DNA of 61,670 nt from assembly GCA_021821445.1 (NCBI GenBank), contig JAKACK010000003.1:4725-66394 (forward strand), written 5' to 3'. Under the pieces are notes generated by a model, which was given only the letters and a program-made list of their open reading frames with translations, made no database searches and was not told where the DNA came from. This document shows positions 28,407 to 36,031 of the stretch, piece by piece. The stretch comes from Microcaldota archaeon (lineage in GTDB: Archaea; Micrarchaeota; Micrarchaeia; Micrarchaeales; Micrarchaeaceae). Made by a program: the position numbers and the translations under genes. Position 1 is the stretch's first letter; every line of letters starts with the position of its first letter.

Positions 28407-28733
28407 TTATTCACTTTTAAATTCTGAAAGTATTTTATTAATCTTTTCATCGTCAATTTCAATTCCTTCTGTTGATGCTATATACTTTACGAGTTCCGCG
28501 TTTTTAGGGGTAACCTCTAATAATTTATTAATTATATTTTGACTTAATTCCATTGACTCTAAATTCTTTTTTATTTTTTTATATTTTTCTTCACTTAATT
28601 TAAATTTCTCTGCATATTCTAAGGTATTCTGCTGTTCATAACCGAATTCAGAATCCTTTTTTAATTTTGATAAAATATCGAATACATCGTTTATAGACGT
28701 GGATCCAATATCTTTAGCATTTTCTCCAATCAT
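28407..28733 (-). CDS. rpo4: RNA polymerase subunit Rpo4 (RpoF)
   Basis: A 108-residue subunit of the RNA polymerase stalk, partner of Rpo7 and homologue of eukaryotic Rpb4. The helical HRDC-like pattern is seen in NTLEYAEKFKLSEEKYKKI, LLEVTPKNAELVKYIAS and the ending EIDDEKINKILSEF. Similarity is moderate, but position next to DUF655 and eL21 is the conserved archaeal context. GTGATAAA precedes ATG. Confidence 0.85.
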   Translation of the reverse strand: MIGENAKDIGSTSINDVFDILSKLKKDSEFGYEQQNTLEYAEKFKLSEEKYKKIKKNLESMELSQNIINKLLEVTPKNAELVKYIASTEGIEIDDEKINKILSEFKSE

Positions 28734-28847
28734 TTTATCACATTCTAAATTATAATTTAGATAATTAATAATATAAATCTTTATGTTATGGGTTTATAAC
28801 ATTATATTTTTAAGTTTTATTATACAAATTTAATTAGAAGTGTAAAT

Positions 28848-30896
28848 ATGTCAAATAAGTTTTTCATAGTGCTTATATTATCATTAATTTTTGTTACTGT
28901 TGGGTCTGCTAATGCTGGAAGTGTAAATATAAATAGTTCTGTACATTCATATCTATCTGTATTTATACCAAATTCTACTTTAGTTAATTCTTCTTTTATA
29001 AGTTTTAAATTTGATAACAATTCTTATTTGTTTATGAACACAACACCAACAAACCATATATTAATTAATGTTACTAATGGAAGATATTCTTTTGTAACTA
29101 ATGTAAGTTCCATATCGAAAATAATATCACCATTAATGATAAAACTTTATTACCCAAATAGCACTTCGATACATGATATGAAATCAAATATGTCAAGTTA
29201 TTTGGACTATTCACAACCTGCAATTTATAATTGTAAAGTGGACACAGGTTTAAATAAATATAATTTTAGTATTTATAATGGAGGTTATTCTTGTGAGAGT
29301 GTACCTTTTTGCGCTTCTGATATGAAAGCTACAGGTGGTGTTACTGGTATAGTAGGAGATGCAATTTCAACTTTTTCTGCACAGGATACAGAATTTAATA
29401 AGAGTTATACCAATTTTGATTCACTTTTGAGTAATCTTAATTATAGTAATTTTAATACTAATATAAATGAAATGGGTTCTAATTTAACCCAATTAGACCA
29501 AATATCCATTTTAATGCCACAAAGTGCTTTGTTCCCATTACCCTCCAATATACCAAATTCAAAATTAAATGCGTGTGTTGCAACTGCTTCGGCTCCTTAT
29601 TATTGTCTTTCAACAGGATTATGTGATGAACCCCTTCAATTTAATTTTTCTTATTTAGATAATATAGAGAATACTCTAAATTATCTAAAAATGCTACCTA
29701 TATCTGGAAGTAAATTAAATAGTTTTGCTAGCAACATGTCTACTTTAACAGAATCTTATATTGAACCTGTTATAATAAAGAATGAAACGGAGCATTTTGA
29801 TAGCTTCATGAATTCAACTACAGGCAAATATAATAAATTAAATAATAGCGCCACTTCTTTACTTTTAAAGTTTAACTATCCTCAATTGGAATCAAACTTA
29901 ACTTCTATGCAACTTTCTTATTCATATATATTATCTAATGGAATTCACCAGAATCTTACTTTAGATTCTAATGAATTCAATAAAAGTTTTATTGATACAA
30001 ACAAAAGCTACTCAAATGCGGCAAAGATTTATTATAACACTTACAATAAATCAGTAAACAACACTGGATTGATTATATTCAAAGAATTGAATTATAAAAA
30101 TGACCCATTGGATTTAGTTAATCTTGCATTTAAACAAAATTCAATAAACAATGAACTTGCAAATAAGGTTAACAATAGCACTTTGACTTCTATTAGCTTG
30201 GAAATGGCTGCTATTGAAAGTAATGCATCAAACTATTCAAACCCATATACATTGCCTATGTTTGTCAAATCTTTTGATTCTCCTTTTATAAATGCAATTG
30301 TTGGCAACGGAAATTCTTTATTATTAAAAGACTTAGAAGCACCCTATTTTGCTGCTTTATTATCGTTAATAATTGGAATTATCATATTGCTTATAATATA
30401 TTATGGAACTTATTATAGACTTAAAAAGAGTAAAAAAATAAGAGTAGATAAATATGTAAAAAGAGCGTGGAGTATATTATTCATAATTTTATTTGTAATA
30501 ATGCTTATTTATGTTGATTTGACTTATTCATATGCGGCATCTGCAAATAACTTCCTTCCTGTATATTCATTTAAGAATCAATTCAGTTCATCAAATGTTA
30601 CTTATGTAATTTATAATAGTTCAAGCACATCTATATACAATTGTGCAAATGCAATAAAATCTTTGAATAGAAGTAAGACAGTCAATTTAATTGCTGAAAA
30701 TGGAACCTCATGTACAGTGAATGGAAATACCTATGGAGATTGTCTAGGTTATATTTCTAAACTTTCATACCCTGTTATATACTTAAATTCCAGTGGAAAT
30801 TCAATAGTTTATAAAGGATTGTATGGAACTATATTGTATGCAAACGGGAAATCAGCATCAGGTAAAAACTGTTATACATCAGAAATTTTAAATTAA
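28848..30896 (+). CDS. Asn-rich surface/membrane protein with a C-terminal Cys-bearing domain
   Basis: A 682-residue protein with a signal peptide (1-23, ILSLIFVTVGSANA), a ~470-residue extracellular domain rich in N, S and sequons with several Cys, then two helices (about 500-522 and 543-565) separated by a basic loop, and a second extracellular domain of ~110 residues. That last domain resembles the whole ectodomain of the next gene (NCANAI, NGTSCTVNG, YPVIYLNSSGN, ILYANGKSA...C), so the two are paralogous modules. No family was recognised. GTGTAAAT precedes ATG. Confidence 0.75.
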   Translation: MSNKFFIVLILSLIFVTVGSANAGSVNINSSVHSYLSVFIPNSTLVNSSFISFKFDNNSYLFMNTTPTNHILINVTNGRYSFVTNVSSISKIISPLMIKLYYPNSTSIHDMKSNMSSYLDYSQPAIYNCKVDTGLNKYNFSIYNGGYSCESVPFCASDMKATGGVTGIVGDAISTFSAQDTEFNKSYTNFDSLLSNLNYSNFNTNINEMGSNLTQLDQISILMPQSALFPLPSNIPNSKLNACVATASAPYYCLSTGLCDEPLQFNFSYLDNIENTLNYLKMLPISGSKLNSFASNMSTLTESYIEPVIIKNETEHFDSFMNSTTGKYNKLNNSATSLLLKFNYPQLESNLTSMQLSYSYILSNGIHQNLTLDSNEFNKSFIDTNKSYSNAAKIYYNTYNKSVNNTGLIIFKELNYKNDPLDLVNLAFKQNSINNELANKVNNSTLTSISLEMAAIESNASNYSNPYTLPMFVKSFDSPFINAIVGNGNSLLLKDLEAPYFAALLSLIIGIIILLIIYYGTYYRLKKSKKIRVDKYVKRAWSILFIILFVIMLIYVDLTYSYAASANNFLPVYSFKNQFSSSNVTYVIYNSSSTSIYNCANAIKSLNRSKTVNLIAENGTSCTVNGNTYGDCLGYISKLSYPVIYLNSSGNSIVYKGLYGTILYANGKSASGKNCYTSEILN

Positions 30897-30914
30897 TTAT
30901 TTTTAAGTGATTTT

Positions 30915-31409
30915 TTGAAGAATATAAAAATTTTAGTAGCTACTGTGATAATAATTTTATTAATTATAGCTATTGCTTTTGTAGAGATATCGCATTCCCA
31001 AAAAAGCTTAGCTACAAAATTTTCAAGCTTTAAAGCATCTTACTTATCTTCTAATCATATAAATATATACGCAAATGCAACATCTTTAAAAAATTTCAGT
31101 TATACGATGGGATGTGCGACAGATATAATAGAACTTGCTATAGCTAATAGAACAGTACATAAGAATCCAGGAGATATTAATTTATTTATGATGAATAGCA
31201 CAGGATGCGCGTATGCTGATGGACTTTTATCTGTTGGAAATTACAGCAATATAAATTCAACAGATTGTTTGAGCTATTCTAATAAATACCCTAGTGTATT
31301 TATAAATGAGAAACCTTACAATAAAACAATTGTGAATGGTAATAAACTTTATATTGATGGACAACCTACTTTCCTTAAAGAGTGCGGAATTTCTGAAGAC
31401 TTAACTTGA
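30915..31409 (+). CDS. Small membrane-anchored protein, paralogue of the upstream C-terminal domain
   Basis: A 164-residue protein with an N-terminal signal anchor (about 5-25) and an extracellular domain with Cys in GCATDI, TGCAYADG, STDCLSY and KECGI. The order of segments (NGT/NST-C..., YP-x-x-x-I/N, G...LYxxGxxxxxxxC) parallels the final domain of the previous protein, which may suggest a thioredoxin-like fold; this is uncertain. The start is TTG at 30915, with GTGA 4 nt upstream. It is 18 bp from the upstream gene and surely co-transcribed. Confidence 0.7.
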   Translation: MKNIKILVATVIIILLIIAIAFVEISHSQKSLATKFSSFKASYLSSNHINIYANATSLKNFSYTMGCATDIIELAIANRTVHKNPGDINLFMMNSTGCAYADGLLSVGNYSNINSTDCLSYSNKYPSVFINEKPYNKTIVNGNKLYIDGQPTFLKECGISEDLT

Positions 31410-31449
31410 TTATAATGGTTTATCAATAAATTATCAATTTATTTTTAAG

Positions 31450-32649
31450 TTAGTTTTTATATCTGAGTAATGCACCTAATCCTTCAAAACCTAAAAGAAG
31501 CTCTTTTCCATATTGGCTATCTGCCGATATAAATAGAGTTTCAATTTTATTTTTATCTGCCATGCTTATTATATTTTCAACCGCGTCTTCCTCCTTGATT
31601 ATCTCTAGATTTCCACCGCATTCATGTTTTTCCTCTCTTTCATTACCTTTTTCTAATTTTGTAAACTCTGCACCGCAGGTATTGCATTTATAAGTTACAT
31701 TTGTTAATTCTATTTGATCACTGACAAGAAGTTTTGATACATTACCTTTCATAACTGCATCTTTAACCGCATTATATCCATATACTGCAAGACCATTTCT
31801 TGAAACTTCATTGAGGAACTTTTCCATAGTTACTCTTTCAACTATTGCTTGTTGTTCAGATAGTACTTCTCTAGCTTTTTCTAGTAGCTCATTAAGACCC
31901 ATAGATTCATCCGTATAACCAGTATCAAAAACACCTAATATTTTTATTTGGTAGTTTAGATTCTTTGATTTTACAAAATTCTCCTTTGATGGTCCAGGAC
32001 CTCCTACAACAAGCCCTTTGAGCTTAAAATTCCAATTTAAGAATAGTTCGTTTATAGAATCTGCAATTGATTTATAATAATCATCTATACTTTCTCCTAT
32101 TGCCCTATCATATCGAGCTGCAGATTGACCTCCTTTGTGTACTTTTTGATGTGCAAAAGATCTTATTTTTTTATCAACAACGATCTCAGTTCCTTTTAAT
32201 ACTGCAAGAGTTGCATCTCTTCCATCCATAACTAGCAATGCATAATTATCTGTAGATTCTGCCATCTTCTGTATAGGTTCAAGGAGGAAACTTGAATCAC
32301 ATCGATATATGTTGGCTTTTATTGGTTGGGGTGGAAGCAACGAATAAAGCTCTATATCGCTTTTTGATTGTACGTTTGATACGTTTCCACAGAAAACTGC
32401 GAGCCCATTTTCAGGAACATCTCGATATACTTTTAAGTATTGTATTATTCGTTCTATAGCGCTCTGTACATTCAGTCGCGTTGTTTTTGATTTTATATTT
32501 GAAGCTTGACCATATTCCGATCGCAGTCGCGCTATTTCATCTGATATAGGAAAATCAGGAGGTACGTATATTGTTATGAGCTCAGTACCTGATCCTCTTA
32601 TAGATTCTAATGTTTTAAGTTCTTTCCTCAAATTATATTCTTCCTTCAT
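31450..32649 (-). CDS. prf1: Peptide chain release factor aRF1
   Basis: A 399-residue archaeal class 1 release factor that reads all three stop codons. Stop-codon recognition motifs NIKS (residues 51-54) and YRCDSSF (115-121) are present. The catalytic GGQ is at 173-175 in HKGGQSAARYDR. The C-terminal domain carries a zinc-ribbon-like set of Cys (YKCNTCGAEF...HECGG). GTGATATTT before ATG 32649 decides the start over the in-frame GTG at 32658. Confidence 0.97.
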   Translation of the reverse strand: MKEEYNLRKELKTLESIRGSGTELITIYVPPDFPISDEIARLRSEYGQASNIKSKTTRLNVQSAIERIIQYLKVYRDVPENGLAVFCGNVSNVQSKSDIELYSLLPPQPIKANIYRCDSSFLLEPIQKMAESTDNYALLVMDGRDATLAVLKGTEIVVDKKIRSFAHQKVHKGGQSAARYDRAIGESIDDYYKSIADSINELFLNWNFKLKGLVVGGPGPSKENFVKSKNLNYQIKILGVFDTGYTDESMGLNELLEKAREVLSEQQAIVERVTMEKFLNEVSRNGLAVYGYNAVKDAVMKGNVSKLLVSDQIELTNVTYKCNTCGAEFTKLEKGNEREEKHECGGNLEIIKEEDAVENIISMADKNKIETLFISADSQYGKELLLGFEGLGALLRYKN

Positions 32650-32769
32650 AAATATCACTCAGATTGTTATTTTAATCAATAAAATTAAATTGAATAGTTA
32701 ACCTGAACAATAAAGATTAGTTATAAAAATATTAAAATCTATGTGGAAATTATGCTTGTATGTGCATCA

Positions 32770-34083
32770 TTATTTTTTAGCTGCTTTTACTATTTTATCT
32801 TTTCCAAAATATGGTACAAGTACTTTTGGTATTGTTATACTTCCATCTTCATCATTATAATAGTTCTCTATTATAGCAACAAGTACTCTTGTTGTAGCTA
32901 CAGCAGTAGAGTTTAATGTGTGTACATACTTTCTTTTTCCACCTTCATCGTACTTTATATCCAATCTCAAACTCTGCCAATCGGTACAGTTAGAACAGGA
33001 TACAACTTCTCTATATTTCTGCTGGCTTGGCATATATGCCTCAATATCATTCTTTTTTGCTGCAACAATACCTATATCCCCTGTACATATATCAACTATA
33101 TGGTAAGGAAGTTCTAGCTTTTGATATATCTCCTCTGCATTATGAAGAAGTTCATCATAATATTTCCAGGAGTCATCCTCTTTTGTGAATATGAACTGCT
33201 CAACTTTATAAAATTGATGTACCCTGAATATACCTTTAGAATCCTTTCCATGAGATCCTGCTTCTCTCCTAAAACAGGGGCTTATACCTGCGTATTTGAG
33301 TGGTAAATCAGATGCGGAAAAAACCTCTCCGGCATGCATAGCAGCCATAGGGTGCTCAGATGTGGATATTAAAAACATTTCATCAGATATTTTCTCAAGC
33401 GATTTGTCATCATTTACTTCCTTAGGGTCTGCTATTTTGTATAATGCATCTTCAAAATCACCTAAAGCTGTAACTCCTTTATAATAATCTCTCTTTACCA
33501 TGAATGGAGGAGATATCAATGTAAATCCTTTTTTAGATAATTCATCTAAAGCGAATCTTATTAAGGATTGTTCTAAAAGAACAAGATCACTCTTCAGATA
33601 ATAGAATCTTGCACCTGCCACCTTGGATGCTCTCTCAATATCCAATAATCCAAGATCATTAAGTATTTCTTCATGCCCTTTAGAAGTTTTCTTTTTTATC
33701 TCTCCCCATTTTTTTATTTCTTTATTATCATTATCATCTTTACCGAAAGGTACGGAATCAGCTAGTACATTTGGCATATTTAAAAGAAGATAATTTATCC
33801 TTTTTTCATATTTTGGCATTTCCTCTTCAATTTTGTTTATTTCTTCTTTTAACTTTGCCATTTTATTTATTTCTAAATCAACATTTTCCTTCTTTTTCTT
33901 TTTAGCTGCAATATCCAGTCCTGCCTTATTTCGTTCTGCTTGTAATTCTTGAAGCTTGGTTGTTTTGTCCCTCCATTCAGAATCTAGCTTCAGCAACTCA
34001 TCAATTGGGTAATCACTCTTCCTTTTTTCAAGCGATTTCTTTATTTCATCAAGATGATCTCTTACATATTTAGTTGTTAACAT
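32770..34083 (-). CDS. serS: Seryl-tRNA synthetase
   Basis: A canonical 437-residue class II SerRS, not the rare methanogen type. The N-terminal ~110 residues form the coiled-coil arm that grips the long variable arm of tRNA-Ser (KLQELQAERNKAGLDIAAKKKK). Motif 2 is FRREAGSHGKDSKGIFRVHQF, and motif 3 is near HTLNSTAVATTRVLVAIIEN. Its substrate tRNA-Ser(GGA) is in the same window at 59.7 kb. GTGGTATA precedes ATG. Confidence 0.96.
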   Translation of the reverse strand: MLTTKYVRDHLDEIKKSLEKRKSDYPIDELLKLDSEWRDKTTKLQELQAERNKAGLDIAAKKKKKENVDLEINKMAKLKEEINKIEEEMPKYEKRINYLLLNMPNVLADSVPFGKDDNDNKEIKKWGEIKKKTSKGHEEILNDLGLLDIERASKVAGARFYYLKSDLVLLEQSLIRFALDELSKKGFTLISPPFMVKRDYYKGVTALGDFEDALYKIADPKEVNDDKSLEKISDEMFLISTSEHPMAAMHAGEVFSASDLPLKYAGISPCFRREAGSHGKDSKGIFRVHQFYKVEQFIFTKEDDSWKYYDELLHNAEEIYQKLELPYHIVDICTGDIGIVAAKKNDIEAYMPSQQKYREVVSCSNCTDWQSLRLDIKYDEGGKRKYVHTLNSTAVATTRVLVAIIENYYNDEDGSITIPKVLVPYFGKDKIVKAAKK

Positions 34084-34180
34084 TATACCACATTTGTATT
34101 TTTTTGTAATTGTATTTAAATGCTTTGTTCAAAAGAAAATTAGCAACAGGGGATTGACTTTCTATAATTATACTTCAAAA

Positions 34181-34657
34181 TTATGATACCTTTTGAACTA
34201 ATGTCGCAGTAGTTATACCTGGATATCCTGTTTGAAGATTTGTATAATTTACAATAACATAACCACTGAATATAGTTCCTATAGGCCTTGAAAATATAGA
34301 CCCATTATCATAACACTTTAATGGAAATGAAGAATTCGTTCTAAAGGTGTAATTATCTCCTATTCCTATTATTACGTTGGCTGATTTTAAGTTAGATGTA
34401 GAGACTACTGAATCACAACCTACTGCGGTTACCTTTATTGGTGAACTTGATACCTGTTCAAAGTTAAATGTAAAATTACCATTTTGGTGTAAGGTTGATG
34501 ATAGACAGCTGAATCCTGCTGGAAATATACATTCTGTATGAGCTAAAGCTGATGGATTAAATACCCCTAATGCATAAAGAACTCCCAATACTAAAGCGAT
34601 AACTAGAATAGCCCATCCATATGTCATTAAATATTCCATTGCAGATTGTAATTTCAT
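34181..34657 (-). CDS. Type IV pilin-like protein with class III signal peptide
   Basis: A 158-residue protein. The N-terminus MKLQSAMEYLMTYGWAILVI is a class III prepilin signal, cleaved before Gln4 by a FlaK/PibD-type peptidase, with the hydrophobic helix used for fibre assembly. The extracellular beta-domain has Cys at CIFPAGFSCLSS, GCDSVV and KCYDNG. This exact N-terminus is a recurring pilin-like family in ARMAN-type archaea. Its Shine-Dalgarno GTGATAAT contains the stop codon of the MoxR gene, so the two are translationally coupled. Confidence 0.85.
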   Translation of the reverse strand: MKLQSAMEYLMTYGWAILVIALVLGVLYALGVFNPSALAHTECIFPAGFSCLSSTLHQNGNFTFNFEQVSSSPIKVTAVGCDSVVSTSNLKSANVIIGIGDNYTFRTNSSFPLKCYDNGSIFSRPIGTIFSGYVIVNYTNLQTGYPGITTATLVQKVS

Positions 34658-34661
34658 ATTA

Positions 34662-35879
34662 TCACTTTATATCATCAGTTGGTATATTTGCTATTATACC
34701 ATCAATTATACCGTTTACTCCAACAGCTCCTGTAGACCTAACAGTTATTCTGTGGCTCAAAACAGGTTTGGCTAAATATTTTATATCATCAAAGGTTACC
34801 TCATTCCTACCCTCTATTAAAGCTAAAGCTTTACCACATTGCATAAAACTTATTTCGGATCTTGGACTTCCACCCATTACTACGTGTATATCTGTTCTCG
34901 TCGCACCTACTATTTCGGTTATGTATTTTAGAACAGGTTCAGGTAATACCACTTTTTTTACTATCTCCTGCATTTCTAAAACATCTTTTATTGATATCAC
35001 TTTGTTTATTGTTGTTTTCTCTTCAGATTGCTTTAATCTGAGCATCTGCTGCTCCTCTTCCATACTTGGATAGTCTACAGCAATTCTCATAAGGAATCTA
35101 TCCGCTAGTACCTTTGGTAATGGTGTTGTACCTTCTACATTTAAAGGATTTTGTGTAGCCATAGCTATAAATGGTTTTGGTAATGGAATAGTTGAATCTC
35201 CCATAGTCACTTGCCTTTCTTCAAGAGATTCTAATAATGATGTAGTAGTTCTTGGTGGTGCTCTGTTTAATTCATCAATAAGCAATATATTGCTGAATAT
35301 AGGCCCTTTTTTTACTTGTAGCTGATTATTATCATCTACATAAGTATAACCGACTATATCTTTAAACATTAAATCTGGAGTACCTTGAATTCTACCAAAA
35401 CTTGCTTGTACTGTTTCTGCCAATGCCTTTGTCATTGTTGTTTTTGCTACTCCTGGAGCTCCTTCCAATAGAACATGACCATTAGCTATCATAGCAACAA
35501 ACATTAATTTTATAACATCTAATTTTCCTGCAATTCTCTTTTTTATTTCTGTTTCAATTCTATCATAAATTGATTTCACATCTAAATCAAACGTTGCTTT
35601 ATTTTTATTATCTGTAATGTTAGCAGGTTTTACCATTTTAAGTGGTGAGCGATTTAATTTAATATTTATATTTGGATTAGCAGATTCATTTTGTTTAGAA
35701 GACTTATCTTCAGAACTTGATTGGCTATTTTTATCGGATTCTGCATCTTTCTTATTCTCTCCCTTATCTTCAGACTCAGTAGTTTGATTATCTTTGGTTG
35801 CTATTAAATCATCATCAACCTCATCATTATTATCCGTACTTGTTACACTTGTTAAAATAGTGTCGTTAGTATCATCCAA
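34662..35879 (-). CDS. MoxR-family AAA+ ATPase with acidic N-terminal extension
   Basis: A MoxR-type AAA+ ATPase of 405 residues. Walker A is GAPGVAKTT (140-148), Walker B is ILLIDELNRAPPRT, sensor 1 is AMATQNPL, and the arginine-rich GGSPRSEISF segment follows. MoxR proteins remodel or insert cofactors into partner proteins, usually with a von Willebrand A protein, but no such partner is next to it. The first ~95 residues are a disordered D/E/S/N/K-rich extension, unusual for the family. It is coupled to a pilin-like gene, so a role at the cell surface is possible. Confidence 0.9.
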   Translation of the reverse strand: MDDTNDTILTSVTSTDNNDEVDDDLIATKDNQTTESEDKGENKKDAESDKNSQSSSEDKSSKQNESANPNINIKLNRSPLKMVKPANITDNKNKATFDLDVKSIYDRIETEIKKRIAGKLDVIKLMFVAMIANGHVLLEGAPGVAKTTMTKALAETVQASFGRIQGTPDLMFKDIVGYTYVDDNNQLQVKKGPIFSNILLIDELNRAPPRTTTSLLESLEERQVTMGDSTIPLPKPFIAMATQNPLNVEGTTPLPKVLADRFLMRIAVDYPSMEEEQQMLRLKQSEEKTTINKVISIKDVLEMQEIVKKVVLPEPVLKYITEIVGATRTDIHVVMGGSPRSEISFMQCGKALALIEGRNEVTFDDIKYLAKPVLSHRITVRSTGAVGVNGIIDGIIANIPTDDIK

Positions 35880-36002
35880 AATATCATCTATTATAATTAT
35901 GAAGCTAAAATAATTTAAACCTTCTTTAAATAGAGTATTTTCAGTTAAATATTTTATAGGATAATTAATTGATAAAAATTTATTAAAAAAGAATTAGATA
36001 AA

Positions 36003-36024
36003 TTTAAAATTAAAAAAAGAAGAA
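36003..36024 (-). terminator. T-rich terminator of the S-layer gene
   Basis: Directly after the S-layer stop codon the minus strand reads TTTCTTCTTTTTTTAATTTT, a run of T as used by archaeal RNA polymerase for termination. No hairpin is needed or seen. Confidence 0.4.
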
Positions 36025-36031
36025 ATTCAAA

